This document shows positions 35,391 through 44,599 of a stretch of DNA of 64,000 nucleotides, piece by piece. The stretch's first letter is position 1, and the number at the start of each line of letters is the position of its first letter. The stretch is from Streptomyces sp. A1277 (lineage in GTDB: Bacteria; Actinomycetota; Actinomycetes; Streptomycetales; Streptomycetaceae). The notes beneath the pieces were generated by a model that did no database searches, was not told the DNA's origin, and saw only the letters and a program-made list of their open reading frames with translations. The DNA lies in assembly GCF_004795015.1 (NCBI RefSeq), contig NZ_SSBI01000003.1, positions 186,001 to 250,000 on the forward strand, given 5' to 3'. The position numbers and the translations under genes are program-made.

Positions 35391-36329
35391 GTGCCTGATC
35401 CGCAGAGTTTGTACGAATGGGAGCCGAAGGGCCTGGCTGTCGTCGACATGGCGCTCGCCCAGGAGTCGGCCGGCCTGGTCATGCTCTACCACTTCGAGGG
35501 ATACATCGACGCGGGTGAGACCGGTGAGCAGATCGTCGACGGCCTGCTCGAATCGCTGCCGCACCAGGTCGTGGCCCGCTTCGACCACGACCGCCTGGTC
35601 GACTACCGCGCACGGCGCCCGCTGCTGACCTTCAAGCGCGACCGCTGGTCGGCGTACGAGACCCCGACCCTGGACGTCCGCGTGGTCCAGGACGCCACCG
35701 GGGCGCCGTTCCTGCTGCTGTCCGGGCCGGAGCCCGATGTCGAGTGGGAGCGGTTCGCCGCCGCCGTCGAGGAGATCGTGGAGCGGCTCGGCGTCCGCCT
35801 CGCGGTCAACTTCCACGGCATCCCGATGGGCGTCCCGCACACCCGTCCCGTCGGTATCACCCCGCACGGCAACCGCACCGACCTGACGCCCGGCCACCGC
35901 AGCCCCTTCGAGGAGGCGCAGGTCCCCGGCTCCGCCGAGGCGCTGGTGGAGTACCGCCTGATGGAGGCCGGACACGACGTGCTGGGTGTCGCCGCCCACG
36001 TGCCGCACTACGTGGCCCGCTCCGCCTACCCCGACGCCGCGCTCACCGCCCTGGAGGCGATCACGGCCGCGACCGGACTGGTCCTGCCGTCCGTCGCGCA
36101 CGCCCTGCGCACCGAGGCGCACCGCACCCAGACCGAGATCGACCGCCAGATCGGCCAGGGCGACGAGGAGCTGGTCTCGCTGGTCGAGGGCCTTGAGCAC
36201 CAGTACGACGCGGTCGCGGGCGCCGAGACCCGCGGCAACCTGGTCGCCGAACCCGCGGACCTGCCGTCCGCCGACGAGATCGGCCTCGAATTCGAGAAGT
36301 TCCTCGCCGAACGCGAGGGAGACGCCTGA
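35391..36329 (+). CDS. PAC2 family protein
   Basis: The 312-residue protein matches the PAC2 (proteasome assembly chaperone-like) family of actinobacteria: [12 protein letters not shown] near residue 32, F-D-x-D-x-L-x-D-Y-R-A-R-R-P, and [11 protein letters not shown]. The C-terminal ~70 residues are acidic with D-E-I-G-x-E-F-E-x-F-L-A. It is cytoplasmic, and a role in proteasome-related quality control is suggested only by fold. GTG 35391 follows AAGGAGGAG. coaE follows 52 bp downstream on the same strand. Confidence 0.88.
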   Translation: MPDPQSLYEWEPKGLAVVDMALAQESAGLVMLYHFEGYIDAGETGEQIVDGLLESLPHQVVARFDHDRLVDYRARRPLLTFKRDRWSAYETPTLDVRVVQDATGAPFLLLSGPEPDVEWERFAAAVEEIVERLGVRLAVNFHGIPMGVPHTRPVGITPHGNRTDLTPGHRSPFEEAQVPGSAEALVEYRLMEAGHDVLGVAAHVPHYVARSAYPDAALTALEAITAATGLVLPSVAHALRTEAHRTQTEIDRQIGQGDEELVSLVEGLEHQYDAVAGAETRGNLVAEPADLPSADEIGLEFEKFLAEREGDA

Positions 36330-36368
36330 CCCGCTGCCCCGCCCCTCAAAGCCCCGGGGGGCGGGCAC

Positions 36369-36374
36369 TAGGCT
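36369..36374 (+). promoter_or_regulatory. Putative -10 element of a leaderless coaE transcript
   Basis: TAGGCT ends 7 nt before the coaE ATG and there is no Shine-Dalgarno, the same arrangement as at pyk. No -35 is convincing. Confidence 0.4.
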
Positions 36375-36381
36375 GCCGCCC

Positions 36382-36984
36382 ATGCTGAAAGTGGGTCTCA
36401 CCGGTGGCATCGGCGCCGGCAAGAGCGAAGTGTCCCGGCTGCTCGTCGGCCACGGAGCCGTCCTCATCGACGCGGACCGGATCGCCCGCGAGGTGGTCGA
36501 GCCCGGCACCCCGGGCCTCGCCGCCGTCGTCGCGGAGTTCGGCCCGGGCATCCTGACCCCGGAAGGCACCCTGGACCGGCCCGCGCTCGGCTCCATCGTC
36601 TTCGCGGACCCGGACCGCCTCGCCGCGCTCAACGCGGTCGTCCACCCCCTCGTCGGCGCCCGGTCCGCCGAACTCGAGAAGGCGGCGGGACCCGACTCGG
36701 TCGTCGTCCACGACGTGCCGCTCCTCACCGAGAACGGCCTCGCCCCCCTCTACGACCTGGTCGTCGTGGTCGACGCGGCGCCGGAGACCCAGCTCGACCG
36801 GCTCGTACGGCTGCGCGGCATGACCGAGGAGGACGCCCGCGCGCGCATGGCCGCCCAGGCCACCCGCGAGCAGCGGCGCGCCGTGGCGGACCTGGTCATC
36901 GACAACGACGGACCGGTCGAGGCGCTTCAGGCGCAGGTGCGCACGGTCTGGGCTGAGCTGGTACGGCGGGCCGAGGCGGGCTGA
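36382..36984 (+). CDS. coaE: Dephospho-CoA kinase
   Basis: The 200-residue enzyme for the last step of coenzyme A synthesis has the P-loop GGIGAGKS at residues 8-15. It also has the substrate-site [21 protein letters not shown] and the lid segment R-x-x-x-Q-A-x-R-E-Q-R-R. Length is typical of the core domain without extra GrpB fusion. Its last 14 codons plus stop are duplicated immediately downstream. Confidence 0.96.
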   Translation: MLKVGLTGGIGAGKSEVSRLLVGHGAVLIDADRIAREVVEPGTPGLAAVVAEFGPGILTPEGTLDRPALGSIVFADPDRLAALNAVVHPLVGARSAELEKAAGPDSVVVHDVPLLTENGLAPLYDLVVVVDAAPETQLDRLVRLRGMTEEDARARMAAQATREQRRAVADLVIDNDGPVEALQAQVRTVWAELVRRAEAG

Positions 36985-37040
36985 CCCGGGGCAGCACGGT
37001 CTGGGCTGAGCTGGTACGGCGGGCCGAGGCGGGCTGACCC
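36941..37040. repeat. 47-bp tandem duplication of the coaE 3' end
   Basis: Bases 36941-36987, covering the last coaE codons and TGA, recur without a mismatch at 36994-37040, a period of 53 bp. The second copy is noncoding. The spacer and the right flank differ, so this is a small, apparently recent duplication. Confidence 0.93.
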
Positions 37041-37120
37041 CGGGCCGGAATACCGGCGGGCGGTGCGACGTTCACCCCGGAACGGACGAGCCCCGCGACG
37101 GATGACGGAAGGATGCCACC

Positions 37121-37483
37121 GTGCCCGAGAGGAACCCGGAGACCGATGTCATCGACTTCCGCGCGGCCGAGCAGCTGCTCGCCGCGCGCGACCCCCGGGG
37201 CGCCGTGCGGCTGCTCGACTCGGTGATCGCCGCCCACCCGGAGAACACCGCGGCCCGGCTGCTGCGGGCCCGCGCCTTCTTCGCGGCCGCGCAGCTGCGC
37301 CCCGCCGAGCTGGAATTCGAGCTGGTGCTGGAGCGGGAGCCGGACAACGCCTTCGCGCACTTCGCCCTGGCCCGCACTTTCGAGCGCTCCGGCCACCCCG
37401 AACGGGCCATGCGCCATTTCCGGCTGGCCGCCGCGCTCGACCCGAAGCCGGAGTACCTGCGAGCCGCCCGCTTCGACAGCTAG
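37121..37483 (+). CDS. Tetratricopeptide repeat protein
   Basis: The 120-residue protein is built of about three TPR motifs (A-E-Q-L-L-A-A-R-D-P-R-G-A-V-R-L-L..., N-T-A-A-R-L-L-R-A-R-A-F-F-A-A..., N-A-F-A-H-F-A-L-A-R-T-F-E-R-S-G-H-P-E-R-A). It would act as a helical adaptor in the cytoplasm; the partner is unknown. The start is GTG 37121. Its TAG shares the palindromic CTAG with the TAG of the convergent gene. Confidence 0.85.
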   Translation: MPERNPETDVIDFRAAEQLLAARDPRGAVRLLDSVIAAHPENTAARLLRARAFFAAAQLRPAELEFELVLEREPDNAFAHFALARTFERSGHPERAMRHFRLAAALDPKPEYLRAARFDS

Positions 37484-37728
37484 GGGTTTTCTTTTCGTTC
37501 CGGTCCGGGGCCGCCCGGCTGGGTGCCCCTGCGCAGCCGGTACACGACCACGCACAGGTCCGCGAGGATCAGCGCGAGCAGCACCCCGCAGGCGACCGCC
37601 CAGCCGGTGCGGCCGTTCACCGCGAATGCGGTCACGCCGAAGACGGCCCAGGCCAGTCCCCACAGACTGAGCCAGAGCCGCATCCGCAGCGGGCTGCGGG
37701 CGGTCGTCGGTTCCTTGCCGGTACGCAT
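37480..37728 (-). CDS. Small membrane protein (DUF6343-like)
   Basis: The 82-residue protein has two hydrophobic segments (residues ~18-38 and ~43-62) and basic, Pro/Gly-rich ends. The N-terminus M-R-T-G-K-E-P-T-T-A-R-S-P-L-R-M-R-L resembles a small streptomycete family I recall as DUF6343. Function is unknown. Its stop overlaps the TPR gene's stop. Confidence 0.72.
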   Translation of the reverse strand: MRTGKEPTTARSPLRMRLWLSLWGLAWAVFGVTAFAVNGRTGWAVACGVLLALILADLCVVVYRLRRGTQPGGPGPERKENP

Positions 37729-37786
37729 AGCATCGCCTCACCTACCAGCATGGACCCGCGACGGCGTATGTGCAGCGGGAGAGGGC

Positions 37787-38866
37787 TCAGCCGGTCAGCA
37801 TCTTGGCCCGCAGCGTCGCCACGGTCGCCGCGTCGAGCCTCAGCCCCTCGCGTACGTACGTGTCGAAGTCGCCGTAGATGTGGTCCACCTCCGCGAACGC
37901 GGCGCGCAGCCAGCTCAGCTCGACGGCCTTCGGGTTGCCGGTGTACTGGTTGCTGGCGAGGAAGTCCGCCTCGACCGTCTCCCGGGGGACACCGAGCAGG
38001 GTCAGCAGGACGGCCGTGCCCCAGCCGGTGCGGTCCTTGCCGGCGCTGCAGTGGAAGACCGTGGCGCCCGAGGTGTTCGTGGTGACGGCCGTGACCAGGT
38101 CGTGGAAGGCGTAGTCCGCGCCCACGAAGTTGACCATGAACGGGTAGCCGATGGACTGGCCCAGGTCGGAGGAGCCGGAGAAGAGACCGGCGGCGATGGC
38201 CTCGGCCAGGGTCATCAGGGCGGAGTCGTGGAAGCGGACGCCGTGGGCGAGCGAGACGACGTCGGCGACCTGGTAGGTCACCCCGGCGGGCAGCCGGTCC
38301 GGGTCGTCGTGGCGCTCCATGGCGTTGCGCAGGTCCACGTCGAGCGTGAGGTGCTGGGAGACCAGCCGCTGCTGGTCGGCGTCGGTGAGACCGTTCAGCT
38401 TGTCGGAGCGGTAGACGAGGCCGGAGCGGACCCAGTGTCCGTCCGTGGTGCGGTAGCCGCCGATGTCCCGGAAGTTGCGGGCCGACTCCAGGCCGGGCGA
38501 CCGGTCGGCGACGACCAGCGGGCTCCCGCTGTCCGGTACCAGCCGGAAGTACCAGCGTCCGGCCTCCGGGAGCGCCCCCGGCGCCACGGTCAGCGAACCG
38601 GTGCCCGGTGCCGTGCCGAGCGCGGTGCCGGTGGTGGCGTCGGGCGAGGTCACGGCGGTGACGGTCACCGATCCGGCGGGCGAGGCCCAGGAGACGGTGT
38701 GGCCGCCGTCGGCCGTGCGCGCGGCGGTGGCCGCCGTGAACGGTACGGCGGACCGCGCGACGGCCGGCGCGGCCGCGGGCGGCGCGGCGAACGCGGCCGG
38801 CGCCGCGGCCGTACCGGTGAGGAGGACGGCCGCGAGGGCGGCTCCGGCTATGCGGTGCGTACGCAT
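37787..38866 (-). CDS. Exported tyrosine-protein phosphatase (Y_phosphatase3 type)
   Basis: The 359-residue protein has an Ala-rich signal peptide (to about residue 28), a ~100-residue beta-rich N-terminal domain and a C-terminal phosphatase. The P-loop is HCSAGKDRTG, with nucleophile Cys 273 and Arg 279. ARNFRDIGGYRT and V-Y-R-S-D-K-L upstream are typical of MptpB/LipA-like enzymes, which dephosphorylate Tyr/Ser/Thr or phosphoinositides. It lies 37 bp after an exported alpha/beta hydrolase and is the last gene of an exported-hydrolase operon. Confidence 0.9.
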   Translation of the reverse strand: MRTHRIAGAALAAVLLTGTAAAPAAFAAPPAAAPAVARSAVPFTAATAARTADGGHTVSWASPAGSVTVTAVTSPDATTGTALGTAPGTGSLTVAPGALPEAGRWYFRLVPDSGSPLVVADRSPGLESARNFRDIGGYRTTDGHWVRSGLVYRSDKLNGLTDADQQRLVSQHLTLDVDLRNAMERHDDPDRLPAGVTYQVADVVSLAHGVRFHDSALMTLAEAIAAGLFSGSSDLGQSIGYPFMVNFVGADYAFHDLVTAVTTNTSGATVFHCSAGKDRTGWGTAVLLTLLGVPRETVEADFLASNQYTGNPKAVELSWLRAAFAEVDHIYGDFDTYVREGLRLDAATVATLRAKMLTG

Positions 38867-38903
38867 GGTGCTCCTTGTCTGGTCCCTGCGGGCAGGGGAG
38901 GCG

Positions 38904-40895
38904 TCAGGAGGTCGGTGAGGCGGTGCACGGGGTGGTGCCGCAGACATTGATGACACGGCCGGTGGTCAGGAAGGTGGCCTTCTGCTGACGCGCGGCGGGC
39001 GAGTTGCGGGGATCTTCGTGCGGGTCGTGCCCGTAGGCGGGCCCGGCGGGCGGGGTGTTGGTGACGGGTGGCGTGGGCGTGCCGCTGTCCCAGACGGTCA
39101 TGGCCGAGCCCCGGTAGGGCGGTTGGCCCGGACCGATGCGGCGGATGCCCCAGTACGGGACGGTGTCCGGGCTCCGGCCGGCGGCGAGCGCGGGGGAGAG
39201 GAGCCGGGCGCCGATGGTCCGCGCCTCCACGTCGGCCGCCGCGTTCGCGACCTGGTGGTCGCCGTACGCGATGTGCATCAGGACCTGGTGGTGGTCGGTG
39301 AGGTGGTTCGCGTACGCGTTGGTCTCGCCCCGGTCCCAGACCATCTGGAACAGCTGGAGGACCAGTTGCTGGTGCAGCTTGTCCGGGTAGGCGGCGTCCA
39401 GGACCCGCTGGAAGGGGGCGAAGTCGGCGCTGCGGTCGAGGAGCAGCCCGTAGTTCATGCCGGTGACGCCGAGCACCCCGCGCCGGATGTCGGACGAGGC
39501 GGCGACCAGGGCCCCGCCGAGGATGCCGCCCTGGCTGTTCCCGTCGTACGCCAGACCGTGCCGGATGTCGACGAGCGGACGCCCGCCGGCGGTACGGAAC
39601 GCCGGATCGGTGGTCAGGCCCTTGGTGTGGATCAGGGCGCGGCCGAGGAACAGGGCGTTCAGCATGCCCTGTTCGCTGCGCTCGGGGACGGCCGGGAAGA
39701 GGTTCGGGTCGGCGAGCGCGGCCAGCACGACGGGGATGTCGTCCTTCGCCATGCCGATCCAGTCCGTCGCGCAGAAGGTGAAGTCGTGCTCGGCGGCCAT
39801 GTCCTTGACGTTGCCCGCGCCTACCTCGTTGCGGGAGCCGAGCAGCCCGTGCCCGTAGAGCGAGGGCCGGGAGGGGGTGCGGAAGGCTGCGCGCGGGATC
39901 TCGCAGCGGAACGTGGCGGGCTGGGTGCTGCGCGGGAGCCGGTGCGGGGTGCCGTTCCGGTCGCGGTTGAGCACGGCACCGGGCGGGCCGCCGGGCTGGT
40001 CCAGATAGCCGGGGACGGTGATCTGCCCGGTGACCTCGCGGGCGATCCGGGGGTCCTGGTCCGCGGTGAAGTCCGTGACCCCGGTGACCGTGAAGCCGGG
40101 CGAGCGGGTGCCGAGGCGGCGGAACGCGTCGTCGCGGATGGTGAACAGGTCGCCGGTGAGGCTGCGGGTGGAGGCGACCGTGAAGTCCCAGGCCAGATTG
40201 AGCCCTTGGGTGCCGACTCCGGCCTTGCGCAGGGCGGTCAGCGCGGGCCGCAGTCGGTCCTGGCGGGCGCGCAGCGGATCGCGGGCGGGCAGCCGCTTCC
40301 CGGCGACGGCGGCGAACGGGGCGGCTGCCGGGATCGTGCGGCCCGCACCGTCCTTGAGCCGGCGCAGCGCCACGGCGTAGTGGTGGCCGTCGCGGAAGTT
40401 GCGGGCCGGGTGGATCAGCAGGGCCCGGCGCGCGGGGTCGGTGGCGCCCGCGTCCGGCTCCGCCCAGTACGGCCACCGCTCACCGGTCGTGGTGTCCAGC
40501 AGGACGACCGGGGCGTCCCGGTCCAGGGAGCTGCCGATGTCGGTGAGCGGGGCCGCGCCGGTCCTGGCCAGGTCGAGGCCCGGCACCTGGGCGATCAGGG
40601 CCGAGCCGGGTGAGAAGCCGTCGGACCGGTTCCAGGCGGCCGGATCGATGGCCCGCCCGGTCGCGGGGCGGGGCAGGACGGAGGCGTCGAAGGCCACCCG
40701 GCGGCCCGTGTCGGTGCGCGGGTCCGGCCGGGTGTACCAGTCGTTGGGGAACGGCAGCAGGCACTCGGCGGGTGCCAGCGGGTCGCAGCCGCCCGCCCCG
40801 GAAGGGCCCGCCGGTGCCGTGTGGGCGGGCGGGGCGAGGAGTGCGGCGGCGCCGAGCGCCGCCGCGAGCAGTCCGCTCAGGAGCCGCTGCCGCAC
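38904..40895 (-). CDS. Exported alpha/beta hydrolase (lipase/esterase-like)
   Basis: The 663-residue protein has a signal peptide (L-L-S-G-L-L-A-A-A-L-G-A-A-A-L-L-A, cleavage near A-H-T-A). A long N-terminal region contains L-L-P-F-P-N-D-W-Y-T, and a nucleophile elbow Y-D-G-N-S-Q-G-G-I-L-G puts the candidate catalytic Ser at 454. A later GDHQV segment could supply Asp/His. It is much longer than simple lipases, and its substrate is unknown. The GTG start 40895 lies 3 bp after the stop of the SGNH hydrolase, so translation is coupled. Confidence 0.8.
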   Translation of the reverse strand: MRQRLLSGLLAAALGAAALLAPPAHTAPAGPSGAGGCDPLAPAECLLPFPNDWYTRPDPRTDTGRRVAFDASVLPRPATGRAIDPAAWNRSDGFSPGSALIAQVPGLDLARTGAAPLTDIGSSLDRDAPVVLLDTTTGERWPYWAEPDAGATDPARRALLIHPARNFRDGHHYAVALRRLKDGAGRTIPAAAPFAAVAGKRLPARDPLRARQDRLRPALTALRKAGVGTQGLNLAWDFTVASTRSLTGDLFTIRDDAFRRLGTRSPGFTVTGVTDFTADQDPRIAREVTGQITVPGYLDQPGGPPGAVLNRDRNGTPHRLPRSTQPATFRCEIPRAAFRTPSRPSLYGHGLLGSRNEVGAGNVKDMAAEHDFTFCATDWIGMAKDDIPVVLAALADPNLFPAVPERSEQGMLNALFLGRALIHTKGLTTDPAFRTAGGRPLVDIRHGLAYDGNSQGGILGGALVAASSDIRRGVLGVTGMNYGLLLDRSADFAPFQRVLDAAYPDKLHQQLVLQLFQMVWDRGETNAYANHLTDHHQVLMHIAYGDHQVANAAADVEARTIGARLLSPALAAGRSPDTVPYWGIRRIGPGQPPYRGSAMTVWDSGTPTPPVTNTPPAGPAYGHDPHEDPRNSPAARQQKATFLTTGRVINVCGTTPCTASPTS

Positions 40896-40898
40896 GGG

Positions 40899-41801
40899 TC
40901 AGCGCCCCTGGAGGTGCGCGCCGATGATCCGGGCGTAGGCGGCCTCGCCCCGCTTGTTCGGGTGCAGCGGGGCGGCCGCGGCGGTCGGCACGTACCCCTC
41001 GACCCACTTGTCCGACGGCGCCTGGCAGGCGTCGTGGCCCTTGCTCGGGGTGGCGACGTCGACGTACTCCGCGCCGTGCGCGGCGCTCTGCTCGGCGATC
41101 GCCGCGTTCATCCGGTTCACACTGCCCTGGAGGAAGTCGGCGTCCACCGGGAGCACGGGCTGCAGCGGCCAGCAGCCGCCCGGCTTGATGTAGAGCCCGT
41201 AGCCGGTGACGAGCACCCTGGCCTGCGGGGACCGCTGGTGGATGCCGTCGAGTACGGCTCCGAGGCGCGGCGCGAACTCCGCGATCCGCTGCGCCACCTG
41301 GTCGACCCCGCCCTCGGTCAGCTTGTCCTTGCACGGGGAGGCGGTCGGGTCGAGCTGCATGCAGTCCTGCGCGATGCCGACCAGACCGGCGTCGTTGCCG
41401 CCGATGGTCAGGGTCACCAGGTCGGTGTCCGCGCGCAGCGCGTCGAACTGGGGCGGCGCCGAACCCATCGGGATGTCGAGCAGCGACAGCGACTGCTTCT
41501 CGGTCATGTGCTTGGACTTGGCGCCGCTGCACGTGACGTCGCGCAGCGAGGCGCCGATGCTCGCCGCCAGTTCGTGCGCGTAGTTGTGCGTGGAACGGCC
41601 GCAGGCCACCGGTCCCGTGATGTCCGGGATGAGCGGCCCCGAGGCCATGGAGTCGCCGAGCGCCACGTACGAGATCGAGTCGTCGGCCGACGCGGCCCAG
41701 GCGCCGGACGCGGTGGTGCCGACGGCGAGACCGGTCAGCGCGACGGCGGCGGCCGCGCCTCTGACGGTCCGACAGAATGCCTTGTTTCGGGACGGGTTCA
41801 C
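40899..41801 (-). CDS. Exported SGNH/GDSL hydrolase
   Basis: The 300-residue protein has a signal peptide ending near W-A-A-S (residue ~38), block I G-D-S-M with nucleophile Ser 51, block III G-G-N-D, and the C-terminal L-H-P-N-K-R-G-E with the catalytic His. Cys residues are consistent with export. It probably acts as an esterase or lipase on lipids or acetylated glycans. GTG 41801 is chosen because GGAGG sits 6 nt upstream. It is the first gene of the exported-hydrolase operon, divergent from the PucR-type regulator. Confidence 0.9.
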   Translation of the reverse strand: MNPSRNKAFCRTVRGAAAAVALTGLAVGTTASGAWAASADDSISYVALGDSMASGPLIPDITGPVACGRSTHNYAHELAASIGASLRDVTCSGAKSKHMTEKQSLSLLDIPMGSAPPQFDALRADTDLVTLTIGGNDAGLVGIAQDCMQLDPTASPCKDKLTEGGVDQVAQRIAEFAPRLGAVLDGIHQRSPQARVLVTGYGLYIKPGGCWPLQPVLPVDADFLQGSVNRMNAAIAEQSAAHGAEYVDVATPSKGHDACQAPSDKWVEGYVPTAAAAPLHPNKRGEAAYARIIGAHLQGR

Positions 41802-41913
41802 GGCGACCTCCGGTGGGGCGTGAGTGGGGGTATGGCGGGTGTCGCCGGTCATCATGCAGACTCGAACGCCGTCGTTTAACTGGTGGGTAACGCAGACTTC
41901 GCCGGGGGCTTTT

Positions 41914-43233
41914 GTGACGCATGACAAAGAACGGCTCGCCGCGAGAGGCGGACGCACGGGCCGCGGGGCCGCCCGGCAACGGCCGCTGTCCATCGCCGGA
42001 CGCCCCGTGGCGGGCCGGCTGCGGGCCCGCGTCCCCGCCCTGACCACCCGGGTCGTCGCCCGGCTCCTGAGCGATCTGCCGGTCTACGCGGAGCTGCCGC
42101 ACGAGGAGATCGCGGGGGACATCGCGGACATCGTCCAGCACAACCTGCGCCTCTTCGCCGACGTCCTCGAACACCGCAGGGGCGCCACCGACGACGAACT
42201 CGCCCAGCAGCGCGACTCGGCGGCCCAGCGCGCCGAGGAGGGCGTGCCGCTGGACGCCATCCTCGCCGCGTACCAGGTGGGCGTCGCGATGTGCTGGGAG
42301 GAGACCGCGCAGGACGCCGGGCCCGGGGACCTGCCCGCGGTCCTGGAGATCATGGACCGCATCCTGGTCCTCCAGCAGCAGCTGACCTCCGCCGTGAGCG
42401 GCGCCTATCTGGAGGCCCGGAAGATCCTGGACAGCCAGGAGCACGGCGGACGGCACGCGCTGATGGCCGCGCTGCTGACCGGCGAGGACCTGGACGGCTT
42501 CACCCGGCGCACCGGCCTGCGCCCGGCGGCCCGCTACCTGACGATGACGCTCGCGCTGGCCCCGCACCCGGACGAGACGGGCCAGGGGGCGGGCGCGGTC
42601 CCGGGTCCCGTCACGGGTGCGGTCCCGGGCCCCGGCGCGGGGGTGGCCGCCCGGCGCAAGATACGGCGCATCCGGACGGCCCTGGACCGGTTCGCCGGGA
42701 CGCCCGCGCTGACCGCCCTGGACGCGTCCGGCGGCACCGTGCTGCTGCCCGTGGCGGAGCCGCCGCCGTGGAACGGGCCCGGCGGGCTGTGCGACCTGAT
42801 CGCCGAGGCGACCCGGGCGGCCGGGGTCCCCGTCACGGCCGCCGCCGAGACCGCACAGCCGGCGGGGGTGCCGGCGGCGGTGGCCCGCAACGGCGAGATC
42901 GTCGACCTCGTCGCCCGTACCGGACGGGCCCCCGGCCTCTACCGGCTGGCCGACGTGCTCCTTGAGTACCAGCTGAGCAGGCCGAGCGAGGCGCTGCGCG
43001 GGCTCGCGGGCCTCCTCAACCCGCTGGAGGCCAAGCCGGAGCTGCTGCACACGCTGGAGACGTACCTCGGACACGGGCTGGACCGCCGGGCCGCGGCGGC
43101 CGCGCTGCACGTCCACCCCAACACCGTCGACTACCGCATCCGCCGCATCGACCGGCTCACCGGCCTCTCCCCGGCCCGCCCCGCCGACCTCCAGCACCTG
43201 AGCGCGGCCCTGGTCGCGCGCCGCACGGTGTGA
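41914..43233 (+). CDS. PucR/CdaR-type transcriptional regulator
   Basis: The ~439-residue protein has an N-terminal RsbRD-like helical region (residues ~40-170, V-V-A-R-L-L-S-D-L-P-V-Y), a central GGDEF-like domain, and the C-terminal PucR helix-turn-helix L-E-T-Y-L-G-H-G-L-D-R-R-A-A-A-A-A-L-H-V-H with N-T-V-D-Y-R-I-R-R-I. A Gly/Pro/Val-rich insertion (GAVPGPVTGAVPGPGAG) interrupts the middle. GTG 41914 after GCCGGGGG is preferred over an earlier in-frame GTG. The divergent exported-hydrolase operon is a likely target. Confidence 0.86.
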   Translation: MTHDKERLAARGGRTGRGAARQRPLSIAGRPVAGRLRARVPALTTRVVARLLSDLPVYAELPHEEIAGDIADIVQHNLRLFADVLEHRRGATDDELAQQRDSAAQRAEEGVPLDAILAAYQVGVAMCWEETAQDAGPGDLPAVLEIMDRILVLQQQLTSAVSGAYLEARKILDSQEHGGRHALMAALLTGEDLDGFTRRTGLRPAARYLTMTLALAPHPDETGQGAGAVPGPVTGAVPGPGAGVAARRKIRRIRTALDRFAGTPALTALDASGGTVLLPVAEPPPWNGPGGLCDLIAEATRAAGVPVTAAAETAQPAGVPAAVARNGEIVDLVARTGRAPGLYRLADVLLEYQLSRPSEALRGLAGLLNPLEAKPELLHTLETYLGHGLDRRAAAAALHVHPNTVDYRIRRIDRLTGLSPARPADLQHLSAALVARRTV

Positions 43234-43251
43234 GGAGGACCGGGAACGGCC

Positions 43252-43982
43252 GTGGAGGGGCGCTCGTTCGGCCTGTACGAGCGGACAACTGGTACATGAG
43301 GGTTACTCAGGAACCGGGCCGGGCGCCATCACGCCGGACGGCTGCGCGGTCGAGCTGTACACCCGGCTGGCGGTGGGCGGCGAACCGGACGTGATCGAGG
43401 CGGCCGTCCCCGCCGGGGTGAGCATCCTGGAACTGGGCTGCGGTGCGGGCCGGGTGACGCATCCGCTGATCGACCGCGGCTTCCGGAACACGGCCGTGGA
43501 CGAGTCGGCGCAGATGCTGGAGCAGGTGCGCGGCGCGCGGACGGTGTGCGGCCCCATCGAGTCGCTGGACCTCGGCGACGAGACCTTCGACGTGGTGATG
43601 CCGGCGTCGTTCCTGGTGCACGCGGGCGACCACCGGGTGCGCGACGGGCTGCTGCGGACCTGTCGCGGATATGTGCGCGACGGGAGGCGTGGTGCTCATC
43701 CAGCGCGAGGGCACGGACTACCACGAGGTCCCGCGCGAGCGCGTCGACCCCGCCGGTTACACGGTGCGCATCGTCTCCTCGGAGCCGGTCGGGGACGGGG
43801 TGCGCTCGGTGTGCGCCGAGTACGAGTTCGACGACGCCCGGTGGACGCAGACCTTCCTGTCCCGGGAGCTGACGAAGGAGGCGTTCGAGGGATACCTGGA
43901 GGCGGCCGGTCTCAAGGTGGACCGCTATCTCACGGACGACGGCGTCCGAGTCCGCGCCGTGCCCGTGCCCGTGTCCCTTTAG
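43252..43982 (+). pseudogene. SAM-dependent methyltransferase, two frameshifts
   Basis: A class I methyltransferase reading is split over three frames. Frame one begins at GTG 43252 (V-E-G-R-S-F-G-L-Y-E-R-T-T-G-T) and hits TGA at 43297. A second frame continues at once with E-G-Y-S-G-T-G-P-G-A-I-T-P-D-G and the SAM motif I-L-E-L-G-C-G-A-G-R, to about 43682. There one extra G in a GGG run shifts to a third frame (GGVVLIQREG...), which runs to the stop at 43982. The joined product would be a normal ~240-residue enzyme. It is either a decayed gene or two indel errors; the coding signal itself is well preserved. Confidence 0.82.
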
Positions 43983-43996
43983 GTCGCGTCCGGTGG

Positions 43997-44344
43997 TCAG
44001 TGGACGGTGCTGAAGCTGCGCCAGGGCTTGGCGCTGGGCGCGTTGACGTCGGAGAACGTGGTCGCCAGATAGGTCGTGCCCGGCCCGGAGCAGTCCGGTG
44101 TCGGGTACAGGATGATGTCGATCAGGGTGTCGTTGGAGACCTCTTTGGCGCCCTCGGGGACGAGCCGGTGGCAGCCCTTGACGGAAGGGCTGTTCACCTC
44201 GACCACGGCGTCCTTCTCGGTCGTGTAGATGACCGGGCCGACCGCGGTCCGGCCGAGGCTCGAACAGCCTGCGACGGTGAGGGTCAGGAGCACGGCCTGG
44301 GCGGCGATGCCGAGCCGGCGGCGTCGGCGGTCGATCACGGGCAT
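43997..44344 (-). CDS. Small lipoprotein of unknown function
   Basis: The 115-residue protein has a basic start M-P-V-I-D-R-R-R-R-R, a hydrophobic stretch and the lipobox L-T-V-A-G-C (Cys ~27). An external domain with three further Cys or Pro-rich turns follows (V-K-G-C-H-R-L-V-P, Y-P-T-P-D-C-S-G-P-G). I do not recognise a family. The next 255 bp (44345-44599), up to the divergent SPFH gene, contain no gene that I can support. Confidence 0.75.
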   Translation of the reverse strand: MPVIDRRRRRLGIAAQAVLLTLTVAGCSSLGRTAVGPVIYTTEKDAVVEVNSPSVKGCHRLVPEGAKEVSNDTLIDIILYPTPDCSGPGTTYLATTFSDVNAPSAKPWRSFSTVH

Positions 44345-44599
44345 GGGCGGATCCTCGTCTGTCTCGTCACCACGCACACCGCGGTGCACGGGCCGGTGTA
44401 CGTGCCGGTGCTGGCCACCCTGCCCGCTTCCCTGGACCCCGGCATCCGGGAGGCGGCCGGGCGGGGGAGCAGGGGCCGCGGAGGCGTACGGGAAGGGGTT
44501 CGCCCCACGGTGAAACCGGGCATACCGTGGTATTAGCGCCCAACCGGGTGCGAGCAGTACCAGCAGTGGTGCGGTTCTTCCGGCCGGCAGGGGGTCGTC

